In this document: positions 34,496-42,714 of the stretch, in pieces
How positions within the stretch are numbered: the stretch's first letter is position 1
How the letters are laid out: each line of letters begins with the position of its first letter
From: Alkaliphilus oremlandii OhILAs
GTDB lineage: Bacteria; Bacillota; Clostridia; Peptostreptococcales; Natronincolaceae
DNA length: 64,000 nucleotides
Assembly: GCF_000018325.1 (NCBI RefSeq)
Contig: NC_009922.1
Span: forward strand, 2,294,001-2,358,000
Reading direction: 5' to 3'
The notes under the pieces: model-generated
What the model was told of the DNA's origin: nothing
The model's database searches: none
Seen by the model: only the letters and a program-made list of their open reading frames with translations
Position numbers and translations under genes: made by a program

Positions 34496-34960
34496 TTAAT
34501 CAATAAATTTCTCTATATTCTCAATATGACCCTTCTCCTCTTCAATTAATTTGCTCAAGGCCACATAGGGTTTTGTATGTTCATCTTCAAGGGTTCTTAC
34601 TAGAATTCCCTGAATACGGATTACCATTGCCAAATTATCTTTCTCAAAGTTTAAGGTATATTTGAGTAAGTCATCAATATTTTCTATCTTTATATGAATC
34701 ATTCTTCGTTTAAAATCAGAGACGATCTTGTGTGCCGTATCATATAATTCAAAATCAATGGCTAAATCATCTTTGCCCTCTAATTCTTTTTTAAGATCTT
34801 TGTATATTCTAACGTGCCGAATCTCTTCTCTGGTCAATACACTGGCCATGGCCTTTATAGCCTGAGGAACGGCCTCTGTTTTTACGATGTTATCATAAAT
34901 TCTATATGAATGCTCTTCGATATCAATAAATTTATCTAACAGATCTAAAATGGTATATAT
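34496..34960 (-). CDS. Ferritin-like four-helix protein, paralogue 2, probable ATA start
   Basis: Clear paralogue of the 154-residue protein at 30445-30909, with all four expected diiron motifs: helix-1 Glu (DIEEHSYRIY), ExxH in helix 2 (REEIRHVRIY), helix-3 Glu (NFEKDNLAMVI), ExxH in helix 4 (EEKGHIENIEKF). The first ATG (34849) would remove helix 1. Reading upstream in frame, similarity continues to IYTILDLLDKF, matching MYTILDILDKL of the paralogue, at an ATA codon (34958-34960) placed nine nt after AGGAGG. With this start both proteins are exactly 154 residues. ATA is a very rare start; a recent start-codon mutation is the alternative. Confidence 0.6.
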   Translation of the reverse strand: MYTILDLLDKFIDIEEHSYRIYDNIVKTEAVPQAIKAMASVLTREEIRHVRIYKDLKKELEGKDDLAIDFELYDTAHKIVSDFKRRMIHIKIENIDDLLKYTLNFEKDNLAMVIRIQGILVRTLEDEHTKPYVALSKLIEEEKGHIENIEKFID

Positions 34961-35021
34961 AGTCTTCTACCTCCTACTACTCAATCCTTCATCTTCTCTC
35001 TTCCTACAGCAGACTTAATGT

Positions 35022-35477
35022 TTAACAAACATCTACCCACTCTGCACCTGTAATTTCTTTCATTTCTTCCACACCCATCTTTATGGCAGAGTTTCCACTT
35101 CCTGCTGCTGGATAAACGATTTCAAAAGCCTTTAAAGATTCATCCATGTAAATTTCAATATTTTCCGGCAAGCCAAAAGGACAAACACCACCTACAGGAT
35201 GTCCGGTTGCTTCTAATGTCTCCTCAAAATTCATCATTTTAGCTTTACAACCAAAGGCCTCTTTATACTTTTTATTATCGATTCTAGCTGTTCCACAAGT
35301 TACGATCACTATATTTTTATCCTTCAATTTAAAGGCCAATGTCTTTGCAATCATGGCTGGTTCAACACCAATTGCTTGTGCAGCTAAATCTACAGTAGCA
35401 CTGCTTTCGTCTAAATACATTATTTTATGTGGAAGATTTCGATCATCCAAAAATTTTTGCACCTCTATACAGCTCAA
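35022..35477 (-). CDS. YbaK/EbsC-family aminoacyl-tRNA deacylase-like protein
   Basis: Single-domain member of the YbaK/ProX editing family, which hydrolyses mischarged tRNAs (often Cys- or Ala-tRNA-Pro). Family motifs: AQAIGVEPAMIAKTLAFKL with the conserved Lys, a central VTCGTARIDNKK, and GHPVGGVCPFGLP, the substrate-binding loop. The TTG start at 35477 has GGAG eight nt upstream; a TTG at 35531 gives an extra 18 residues but has no ribosome site. Monocistronic. The exact tRNA substrate cannot be told. Confidence 0.85.
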   Translation of the reverse strand: MSCIEVQKFLDDRNLPHKIMYLDESSATVDLAAQAIGVEPAMIAKTLAFKLKDKNIVIVTCGTARIDNKKYKEAFGCKAKMMNFEETLEATGHPVGGVCPFGLPENIEIYMDESLKAFEIVYPAAGSGNSAIKMGVEEMKEITGAEWVDVC

Positions 35478-35677
35478 TTTTATCCACTCCAAATCCTTAT
35501 GTAGTTCATATTTTAAATAGTGCTCCTTCAATACTTATACTATATTCTAGCTTTCTTTTCGTAAATTGTCAAAATCTTAGTCCAATTTATAATTCATCCA
35601 TATTAAAGCAATAAAAAATACATTTAATTTCAGTTCTTTTTATGTGATTTTTACGTTTAAAATAACCCTCTCCTTCT

Positions 35678-36865
35678 TTATTTAAAAATTCTACCTAGAA
35701 AATACTCTTCTTTCTTCAACCCAAATCCTTCAACGAAGTCCATCAACGCCATAAAAGATACTTCCTTTGTAACGATTGCAGTATGCTCCTTTGAAGATAT
35801 CATTTGATCTGCAACCATATCAAGCTGCTCTAAAAGTTCTTTACGGTTTGGAACCCTGAGATAAAACTTCCCCTGAATCTTATGATTGGCATTTTTCAGC
35901 TGTCTTTTTCCTAATGGATTCTTTTTTCGATATGTATTATTTACAACATCCATTACATCAGTTAATACAGCACTTGCCGTTGGCAGCTTACCTGCACCTG
36001 GTCCATAGAAATTGATATCACCTACATGATTCCCCTTGATATTGATCGCATTGAAAGCCATATTGACATTTGCTAAGTAAGAATTTTTATGGATGATTGT
36101 AGGCTGTACCGTTGCGGTGAATGCATTGCCAAGATTTTTCACCTCACCAACTAATTTCACAGTGGAATTCATCCCTTTTATTTGCTCTATATCAAAGGCT
36201 GTGATATTACTGATCCCATTGAGTAAAATATCTTCTTCTAAAATTTTCCCCTGTAATCCTAAGGTGCCTAGTATTCTCAGTTTTCTAAGGGTGTCATGCC
36301 CATCTACATCAGCGCTGGGATCAGCCTCTGCATAGCCTAGATCCTGGGCTATTTTTAAGGCACTGGAATAATCCATGCCCTCCTCTACCATCCTACTTAA
36401 AATATAGTTACTTGTCCCATTTAAAATCCCTTGAATCTCCAAGACCTCGTTAATTTCCAATTCCTCCTTTAATGGCTTCAGTACAGGGATTCCGCCACCA
36501 ACACTAGCTTCATATAAAAATGCTACCTCATTGTTTTGTGCAAGCTGGGACAATTCCTCAAAATATTTCGATACAATGGCTTTACTAGCTGTAATTACAT
36601 GTTTACCGCATTCTAAGGATTTCCTGATATATTCGTAACCCTTTTCCATATCACTGGTAACTTCCACTACAATTTTGATGCTGTTATCATTTAAAATTTC
36701 CTCAAAATCTGTACACAAAATCTCTGGCTGAATGTTTACTGCTCTTTTCTTATGAAGGTTGTTCACTAATATTTTCTTTATCTGAATTCCTTTATTCTGC
36801 TTTTCTAGTATTTCAACGATGCCAGTGCCTACGGTTCCTAAGCCTAGCAATGCAATATTTACCAT
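35678..36865 (-). CDS. hom: Homoserine dehydrogenase
   Basis: Reduces aspartate semialdehyde to homoserine for threonine and methionine synthesis. An N-terminal NAD(P)-binding fold (IALLGLGTVGTGIVEIL) is followed by the catalytic and dimerisation domain (ILNGTSNYILSRM; GYAEADPSADVDGHDTLRKL). The C-terminal part after about residue 320 is a short regulatory tail with the ACT-like core reduced: 395 residues against about 430 for enzymes with a full ACT domain. A decayed asd lies 22 nt upstream, so the two once formed an operon supplying this enzyme's substrate. Confidence 0.92.
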   Translation of the reverse strand: MVNIALLGLGTVGTGIVEILEKQNKGIQIKKILVNNLHKKRAVNIQPEILCTDFEEILNDNSIKIVVEVTSDMEKGYEYIRKSLECGKHVITASKAIVSKYFEELSQLAQNNEVAFLYEASVGGGIPVLKPLKEELEINEVLEIQGILNGTSNYILSRMVEEGMDYSSALKIAQDLGYAEADPSADVDGHDTLRKLRILGTLGLQGKILEEDILLNGISNITAFDIEQIKGMNSTVKLVGEVKNLGNAFTATVQPTIIHKNSYLANVNMAFNAINIKGNHVGDINFYGPGAGKLPTASAVLTDVMDVVNNTYRKKNPLGKRQLKNANHKIQGKFYLRVPNRKELLEQLDMVADQMISSKEHTAIVTKEVSFMALMDFVEGFGLKKEEYFLGRIFK

Positions 36866-36887
36866 TTCATCATCTCCTGTCCATTAA

Positions 36888-37205
36888 TTAATAGTTCCCT
36901 ATTTGTACTGCATTGGTTGCTGCACCTTTTTTAATATTATCAGCAACTACCCATAGATTCAATCGGGAGTCCACACTAAAATCTCTTCTGATTCTTCCAA
37001 CATACACCTCGTCACAGCCCTCTGCTTCAGACCCACATACAACCGGATAAGTAGAATAAACTATTTTTTGATTTTAATAGACTACGTTGAAGCTTTACCA
37101 GCCGCACATTTTGAATGATGGAGTAGTTTGAATTGGCTATAATCCCATAATGTGCCCATACATCCTCTAGATTTACTGGAATAATAAAGTCTAATTTTTT
37201 ATGTA
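36888..37205 (-). pseudogene. asd: Decayed aspartate-semialdehyde dehydrogenase remnant
   Basis: Two pieces of Asd remain in different frames. The downstream piece (stop at 36888) reads DEVYVGRIRRDFSVDSRLNL then WVVADNIKKGAATNAVQ, the typical Asd C-terminus. The upstream piece (about 37100-37200) reads GIIANSNYSIIQNV, where active enzymes have GIIANPNCSTIQ, so the catalytic Cys is Tyr. Most of the middle and all of the N-terminus are gone. Nothing else coding was recognised in 37206-37457. Confidence 0.8.
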
Positions 37206-37457
37206 ATAAAAAAAGCTACCGTCCTTAAGAAAGTGGTTTAAAATTTAAGTAACACTCTTATGTTCAAAGCCTTTGCTTTGTTGGAATTAACACCGTGTAT
37301 TGCTACCCATTGTCAAGTTTAGCAGGACTAAGTTCTTCCACCACTCTGGATAAAGATCTTTCAAGTATTTAATTATTAATATGTATCTTAATTCATAGCA
37401 ATATATTGATTAAAAATGATCTTAATAAACTGATCTTAAAAATATATGCTATGCAAA

Positions 37458-37486
37458 TTGACAATCAAATTCATCAGTGCTATAAT
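37458..37486 (+). promoter_or_regulatory. Consensus promoter of pyrB
   Basis: TTGACA (37458-37463), 17 nt, TATAAT (37481-37486): a perfect sigma-A promoter about 120 nt before the pyrB ATG. Confidence 0.85.
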
Positions 37487-37526
37487 GTAAAAAATGAATA
37501 TTTATCGAACTTAGATTACCTTTAAA

Positions 37527-37602
37527 TTAGTCCAGAGAGGCTAAAAAGGGAGTGTGTGGATACTCCCATCAATTATTAAAATCAAATTAATAGCTAGGGA
37601 GG
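37527..37602 (+). promoter_or_regulatory. PyrR-binding leader of pyrB, possibly acting on translation
   Basis: TTAGTCCAGAGAGGCTAA (37527-37544) is a stem with the PyrR recognition loop (consensus A-R-U-C-C-N-G-N-G-A-G-G-Y-U). It is followed by GGGAGT (37548-37553) pairing with ACTCCC (37562-37567), but no T-run follows. The same CTCCC is complementary to GGGAG of the pyrB ribosome site (37597-37601), so it could pair with either partner. Confidence 0.65.
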
Positions 37603-37609
37603 TTTTTTT

Positions 37610-38605
37610 ATGCCATTAAAAGGAAAACACTTAATCGATCCAGATCAATTAACATTCAATGAAATTCATGAAATCATCAATTTAGGATTGGATATGGAAC
37701 AAAATCCAGCAAAATATAGCAAGGTTTGTGAAGGTAAAATTTTAGGTACCATGTTCTTTGAGCCTAGCACAAGAACACGTTTAAGCTTTGAATCTGCAAT
37801 GCTACGAATGGGTGGAACGGTTTTAGGCTTCTCTGATGTTACCACAAGCTCTGTTACGAAGGGCGAAAGCGTTGCTGACACCATCCGTGTATTAGACGAT
37901 TATGCAGATATCTTGGTTATGAGACATCCCGTTGCGGGAACCCCTAGGGAAGCTTCACAGTATTCTACGGTTCCAGTGATCAACGGTGGCGATGGTGGTC
38001 ACCAGCATCCTACACAAACATTAACAGATCTGATTACCATCCAAAAATATCACGGTGAAATCAGAGGGTTAAAGGTTGCATTCTGCGGTGATTTATTATT
38101 CGGTAGAACGGTACATTCCCTTTTAAAAACATTGAGCCGTTTTCCTGACATGGAGTTCATCTTAATCTCACCACCGGAGCTTCCTATTCCAGAAGATCTC
38201 AAAACCGAAGTTATAGAGAAATACAATGTAAAAATCACAGAAACTGATTCTTTAGAAAAGCATATGGCTGAAATTGATATTCTATATATGACGCGAATTC
38301 AAAAGGAAAGGTTTTTAAACCAAGAGGATTACGAAAAACTGAAGGACAGCTATATATTGACCAATAGCCTCCTTGAAAATGCTAAACAGGATCTAATCAT
38401 CCTACATCCACTGCCAAGGGTCAACGAAATCCATACGGAGGTCGACCGTGACCCTCGTGCAAAATATTTTGAACAAGCAAAAATGGGTGTATATGTGCGA
38501 ATGGCTTTAATGGCCCTATTACTTGGAAATATTGAAATTGCTGCACCTACATTGACACTGAAGGTAAAAAACGGGACAATTATGACAAAGTTCATCGCTT
38601 CATAG
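37610..38605 (+). CDS. pyrB: Aspartate carbamoyltransferase catalytic subunit
   Basis: Joins carbamoyl phosphate and aspartate, the first committed step of pyrimidine synthesis. The carbamoyl-phosphate motif FEPSTRTRLSFESAM, the MRHPVAGTPREAS segment and GGHQHPTQTLTD are all intact. At 331 residues it is about 20 longer than common class B/C enzymes, because of a C-terminal extension after MALLLGNIE. No pyrI is adjacent. AGGGAGG precedes the ATG. It is separate from, and on the opposite strand to, the rest of the pathway. Confidence 0.95.
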   Translation: MPLKGKHLIDPDQLTFNEIHEIINLGLDMEQNPAKYSKVCEGKILGTMFFEPSTRTRLSFESAMLRMGGTVLGFSDVTTSSVTKGESVADTIRVLDDYADILVMRHPVAGTPREASQYSTVPVINGGDGGHQHPTQTLTDLITIQKYHGEIRGLKVAFCGDLLFGRTVHSLLKTLSRFPDMEFILISPPELPIPEDLKTEVIEKYNVKITETDSLEKHMAEIDILYMTRIQKERFLNQEDYEKLKDSYILTNSLLENAKQDLIILHPLPRVNEIHTEVDRDPRAKYFEQAKMGVYVRMALMALLLGNIEIAAPTLTLKVKNGTIMTKFIAS

Positions 38606-38607
38606 GA

Positions 38608-39318
38608 TCAATGAATTTTCCATTCTCCCATCAGATATAGTTTCGGAAGGACGGCTGCCAGTATCATAAAGGTCAGCCGTCTTCCATTGGTAGCTAGAAA
38701 CTTTTGGCGTTCCTTATAATCCGGTAGAATACTGCCAACACGCCGCCAAAAGGATCGGTCATGGTTCATATGGAGCAAATGGCATAGCTCATGTACAATT
38801 ACATAGTCGATGGCTTCCAGCGGTGCCATGATTAGTCTATAATTAAAGGCGATTCTTTTATTGGTATTACAGCTTCCCCACTGACTTTTATAGTCGCCAA
38901 ATTCCACAACCTTCGGCTTTACACCCAGCTGCTCCTGATAGATCTGAATTCGCTGTTCGATGATTTTTTTACACTGAGTCCTATAAAATTTATTTAGATT
39001 TCCTTTGAGCGCCTCTTCGCTGAGCCCCTCTGTATCGATTAATTCATGCAGAAAATATTCTTTCCCTAAATACAGAAATTTTCCTTGTTCATCGTAGCTT
39101 CTGATTTCCAAACTTTTTTTCAATTTTAAAATTTCCTCTAATTTATCTTGAATCCACTTCTCATTCTGTCTTACAGCATTTATGATGATATCTTCACTTG
39201 TATTTTTAGGCGCTTTCACAGTGATACGACCTATGGTATCGATATGAATTGCTAATTTTTTACGCTTCCCAAATTGAATATCAAACTCTATGGTGTTATT
39301 CTCTGTTTCTATTCTCAT
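38608..39318 (-). CDS. YgjP-like (UTP pyrophosphatase/DUF45) metallopeptidase-fold protein
   Basis: Zincin-like domain with VIVHELCHLLHMNHDRSFWR, giving HELCH plus a third His, as in the SprT/YgjP (DUF45, M48-like) family. The upstream WGSCNTNKRIAFNYRLIMAP is also family-typical. YgjP was described as a UTP pyrophosphatase, which would fit its position between pyrB and pyrE, but the peptidase-like role is unsettled. The start at 39318 has AGGATGG eight nt upstream; an in-frame ATG at 39339 lacks a site. Converges on pyrB with two nt between stops. Confidence 0.82.
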   Translation of the reverse strand: MRIETENNTIEFDIQFGKRKKLAIHIDTIGRITVKAPKNTSEDIIINAVRQNEKWIQDKLEEILKLKKSLEIRSYDEQGKFLYLGKEYFLHELIDTEGLSEEALKGNLNKFYRTQCKKIIEQRIQIYQEQLGVKPKVVEFGDYKSQWGSCNTNKRIAFNYRLIMAPLEAIDYVIVHELCHLLHMNHDRSFWRRVGSILPDYKERQKFLATNGRRLTFMILAAVLPKLYLMGEWKIH

Positions 39319-39429
39319 AAAATACCATCCTATGTTCATTATTTTTGTCGTTTGTTTTATTTATTATATCAAACTTCCCTGAAAAGATGATATCAAAAAT
39401 TTAAAGCAATAGTTCTTTAATTAAAGATG

Positions 39430-39476
39430 TAAAAAGATGTTGAAGCTTCAAAATACTTATGAAAGCTCAACATCTC
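39430..39476 (-). terminator. Terminator of the pyrCFKDE operon
   Basis: AGATGTTGA (39435-39443) pairs with TCAACATCT, extended by AGCTT/AAGC; the minus strand continues TTTTTA. 21 nt after pyrE. Confidence 0.78.
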
Positions 39477-39496
39477 CTATGAAATTTTATCTCTTT

Positions 39497-40078
39497 TTAT
39501 TTTATTTTTCTGCTTCCAGGCTTTACAAGGTCGATCTTTCCCTCTTTACAAAGCGGGCATTCCTGAGCCTCATAGGATTTTACCTCCGTCGTTAAGGCAG
39601 CTCTTAATTTTGTGCCGAAATTGATGGCACCATTGCTTCTATCTACTAATACAGCAACACCTACCACTTCTCCACCCTGCTCCCTTACAACCTCTGCAAC
39701 CTCAACTACGGAGCCTCCCGTGGTGATCACATCCTCCGCAATTAACACCCTAGTGCCCTCCGGAATAGTGAAGCCTCTTCTTAAAACCATTTTTCCATTC
39801 TCTCTCTCTGCAAACAGATTCTTTACCTTCAGCTGTCTTGCCATTTCATAGGCGATGATCACGCCGCCCATGGCAGGTCCGATGACCATATCGATCTTGT
39901 CCTCCTTAAATTCCTCAGCCAATCCCTTTGCAAGCTCTTCTGTGAATTCTGGATATTGGAGAATCTGCGCACATTGCATATACTCGTTGCTGTGTCTTCC
40001 AGAGGTTAATAAGAAATGTCCCTTTAATAAAACCTTGGATTCCTCCAATATTTCAATCACTCTTTTTTCATTCAACAT
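39497..40078 (-). CDS. pyrE: Orotate phosphoribosyltransferase
   Basis: Converts orotate and PRPP to OMP. It has the family motifs LTSGRHSNEYMQCAQILQYP, the PRPP-binding VLIAEDVITTGGSVVEV and a C-terminal Cys pair (ECPLCKEGK) seen in the Clostridia/archaeal-type enzyme. Length 193 aa. Last gene of the pyrC-F-K-D-E operon, 12 nt after pyrD. Confidence 0.95.
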   Translation of the reverse strand: MLNEKRVIEILEESKVLLKGHFLLTSGRHSNEYMQCAQILQYPEFTEELAKGLAEEFKEDKIDMVIGPAMGGVIIAYEMARQLKVKNLFAERENGKMVLRRGFTIPEGTRVLIAEDVITTGGSVVEVAEVVREQGGEVVGVAVLVDRSNGAINFGTKLRAALTTEVKSYEAQECPLCKEGKIDLVKPGSRKIK

Positions 40079-40090
40079 TTAAATTCCTCC

Positions 40091-40999
40091 CTATAATTTC
40101 CCGATTATTTCATGGATATCCTCAATATTATATTGATCCATATAATCTTCGATGCCCTCTAATACCTCCATGGTTGCTCTTGGGTTCATAAAATTTGCCG
40201 TACCTACCGCCACACCTGTAGCACCTGCCAGCATGAACGCGATGGCATCCTCTCCCGTTGCAATGCCACCCATACCGATGATGGGTACCTGAACTGCATT
40301 GGCTACTTGGTAAACCATCCGAAGAGCCACCGGCTTTATGGCTGGCCCAGAAAGACCACCCACCACATTGGCCAAAATTGGCTTTCTTCCATGGATATCG
40401 ATGGCCATACCCAGTAATGTATTGATTAAAGAAATTGCATCTGCCCCACCAGCTACAGCTGCCTTTGCAATTTCTACGATATCCGTAACATTGGGCGTCA
40501 GCTTTACGATTAAAGGCTGCCTTGCTACCTTCTTTACTGCTTTTGTAACTTCTTCCACCATGGCAGGGTTCGTTCCAAAGTTTACACCGCCTGCCTTTAC
40601 ATTGGGGCAAGAGATATTCAGCTCTATTAAATCAATGTCTGCATCCCCCAGTTTTTCCGTTACCTTACAATAATCCGCCACAGTTCTGCCTGCAATGTTT
40701 ACGATGATTTTCGTATCGTACTGTCTTAAAAACTGGATATCGTCTTTAATAAACGCTTCTACCCCTGGGTTTTGAAGTCCCACGCTGTTCAGCATACCAC
40801 CGTAGGTTTCTGCAATTCGTGGGGTAGGATTACCGCTCCAAGGCTCATTGGCCACGCCTTTCACCACAACGGCTCCCAATTGATTTAAATCCACAAACTC
40901 CGAATACTCTCTTCCAGATCCAAAGGTTCCAGAGGCCGTCATGACAGGGTTTTTAAGTTGTATCCCTGCAATATGGACCCCCATGTTCCTTCTAGTCAT
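40091..40999 (-). CDS. pyrD: Dihydroorotate dehydrogenase, class 1B catalytic subunit
   Basis: FMN enzyme that oxidises dihydroorotate and passes electrons to NAD via PyrK. It starts with the substrate/FMN segment NPVMTASGTFGSGREY, has the catalytic Cys in ELNISCPNVKAGG (near residue 131) that marks class 1, and a C-terminal phosphate-binding GMGGIATGEDAIAFMLAGA. The first 8 nt overlap the end of pyrK, and the pair forms the class 1B heterotetramer. Confidence 0.95.
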   Translation of the reverse strand: MTRRNMGVHIAGIQLKNPVMTASGTFGSGREYSEFVDLNQLGAVVVKGVANEPWSGNPTPRIAETYGGMLNSVGLQNPGVEAFIKDDIQFLRQYDTKIIVNIAGRTVADYCKVTEKLGDADIDLIELNISCPNVKAGGVNFGTNPAMVEEVTKAVKKVARQPLIVKLTPNVTDIVEIAKAAVAGGADAISLINTLLGMAIDIHGRKPILANVVGGLSGPAIKPVALRMVYQVANAVQVPIIGMGGIATGEDAIAFMLAGATGVAVGTANFMNPRATMEVLEGIEDYMDQYNIEDIHEIIGKL

Positions 41000-41762
41000 G
41001 CCAAATCACCTCGTTGCTCCAAAATACAGGTCCATCCTTGCAGACCCTTTTGTTCATGACCTGTTTTTTATCCGTACTGGTCTTGCAGGTACAGCCCACA
41101 CAAGCGCCAATGCCGCAGGCCATCCTCTCTTCCATGGAAACCTGCGCTTTCACACCTTTTTCCTCCGCCCACTGTGCAATAGCCCTCAACATTGGTTTTG
41201 GTCCACAGCTATAGACCATATCCACCTTTGGATTTTTCTCCCTCAGAATATCCATCACATTGCCCTTTACACCGTCCATGCCATCCTCTGTAGCCACATA
41301 AACCTTGGCACCGATCTTTTCGAATGCTTCAACTAAAATAGGATTCCTTCGAAAGCCTAAATACACCGCCACATTGCCTTGGAGCTGTTTCGCCAATTCC
41401 AGTAAAGGCGGTGTACCGATTCCCCCTCCTATGATAATAGGATGTGCACATTCCTCCTGAATCATAAAGCCATTGCCCAAGGGTCCCATCACTTGGATTT
41501 CCTCTCCCATTACCATCTGGCTCAGCGCCTTGGTTCCTTTGCCTACAACACTATATACAATGGTCACTGTACCCTCTTCTCTATGAATCTGGCTGATGCT
41601 GATCGGTCTTGGTAAGATTCTTCCTGGGACATTGCAATAGATATTTAAAAACTGTCCTGCCTTGGCTATCGCTGCGATTTCTTTAGAGAAAAGTACCATC
41701 TCATAAATCTCCGATACAAGTTCTTTATTTTCTAATATTCTTGCTCCATTCATCCGCTTCAT
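40992..41762 (-). CDS. pyrK: Dihydroorotate dehydrogenase electron-transfer subunit
   Basis: Ferredoxin-reductase-like subunit of PyrDB. FAD-binding segment (GRILPRPISISQ), NAD-binding GGGIGTPPLLELAKQL, and a C-terminal 2Fe-2S site, CGIGACVGCTCKT plus the later Cys of VCKDGPVFW. The ATG at 41762 (eight nt after GGAGG) is preferred to the TTG one codon earlier. It follows pyrF by five nt and overlaps pyrD. Confidence 0.95.
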   Translation of the reverse strand: MKRMNGARILENKELVSEIYEMVLFSKEIAAIAKAGQFLNIYCNVPGRILPRPISISQIHREEGTVTIVYSVVGKGTKALSQMVMGEEIQVMGPLGNGFMIQEECAHPIIIGGGIGTPPLLELAKQLQGNVAVYLGFRRNPILVEAFEKIGAKVYVATEDGMDGVKGNVMDILREKNPKVDMVYSCGPKPMLRAIAQWAEEKGVKAQVSMEERMACGIGACVGCTCKTSTDKKQVMNKRVCKDGPVFWSNEVIWHD

Positions 41763-41767
41763 CAAAT

Positions 41768-42694
41768 CTACCTCCAGACCTTTTCTAAATCCTTTTTCAT
41801 TTCAGCCGCGGCTTCACGAGAAGCCAATGCAAATGCTTCCTCTGTAAATCGATTTTTATATCGCTCATCCTTATAGGCGGCGATGATCCCTCTTGAGGAA
41901 TTAACAATGGCACCGAGACCGTCCTTATTGAAATAATCCTTCAAATCCTCTGCCTTAGCACCTTGAGCGCCGTAGCCCGGAACCAAGAAAAAGTTGTTGG
42001 GCATAATCTTTCGAAGTGTTTTTGCATCCTCTGGATGTGTTGCCCCTACGACGGCACCGATTGCGCTATAGCCTCTTTTTCCTATGACCACCCCTCCCCA
42101 CTGATGAACGGAGCGACCCACCCTTTCACAAAGCTTTTCTCCACCCACATCTAGATTTTGAAACTCTCCGCTATTTGGATTGGAGGTTCTTACCAGAATG
42201 AATAAGCCTTTATCCAGCTTTCTACAGTTTTCAATATAAGGTTCGATGGAATCTACTCCTAAATAAGGGTTCAATGTGATGGCATCGTGATTGAATACGG
42301 TATGACGGCTTCCCTCTATTTCGATTTCTCCGATATGACCATTGGCATAGGCTTCTGCTGTAGATGCAATATCACTTCTTTTAATGTCGCCGATTACCAT
42401 CAGCCCTTTTTGCTTAGCATAGTCTACGGTTTTAATATAGGCTTCAATTCCCAGGTAGCCATATTGCTCGTACATTGCAATCTGCGGCTTTACAGCAGGA
42501 ACAATATCATAAATCTCATCGATGATTTCTTTATTGAATCTATAAAAGGCTTCTGCTACCGCCTTTGGTGTTCTTCCATAGCACTCAAAGGCTTCTTCCT
42601 TGATGTGCTTCGGTATAAAGCATAAGTTTGGGTCCAGCCCTACAACAATTGGCGCACCTGTTTTCTCTATTTTTTCTATCAACTGATCGATCAT
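41768..42694 (-). CDS. pyrF: Orotidine 5'-phosphate decarboxylase, type 2
   Basis: Decarboxylates OMP to UMP. At 308 residues it is the long type-2 form (as in mycobacteria and many Clostridia), with VVGLDPNLCFIPKHIK, the catalytic Lys/Asp motif GDIKRSDIAST and PGYGAQGAKAED. Second gene of the operon, 20 nt after pyrC; GAGGAGG precedes the ATG. Confidence 0.95.
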   Translation of the reverse strand: MIDQLIEKIEKTGAPIVVGLDPNLCFIPKHIKEEAFECYGRTPKAVAEAFYRFNKEIIDEIYDIVPAVKPQIAMYEQYGYLGIEAYIKTVDYAKQKGLMVIGDIKRSDIASTAEAYANGHIGEIEIEGSRHTVFNHDAITLNPYLGVDSIEPYIENCRKLDKGLFILVRTSNPNSGEFQNLDVGGEKLCERVGRSVHQWGGVVIGKRGYSAIGAVVGATHPEDAKTLRKIMPNNFFLVPGYGAQGAKAEDLKDYFNKDGLGAIVNSSRGIIAAYKDERYKNRFTEEAFALASREAAAEMKKDLEKVWR

Positions 42695-42714
42695 TTTATT
42701 TCCTCCTCTATGAA

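Noticed and set aside
35478..35530. Nine-codon leader peptide upstream of the YbaK-type gene
   Set aside because: The ATG is 13 nt from a possible AAGGAG, no attenuator follows and the peptide shows no regulatory codon run.
37206..37457. Short minus-strand frame upstream of the asd remnant
   Set aside because: No ribosome site, no family resemblance, and it cannot be joined to asd; treated as non-coding.
36866..37610. tRNA gene in the long gap between hom and pyrB
   Set aside because: No cloverleaf, T-loop or CCA-like end was found. None was seen elsewhere in the window either.
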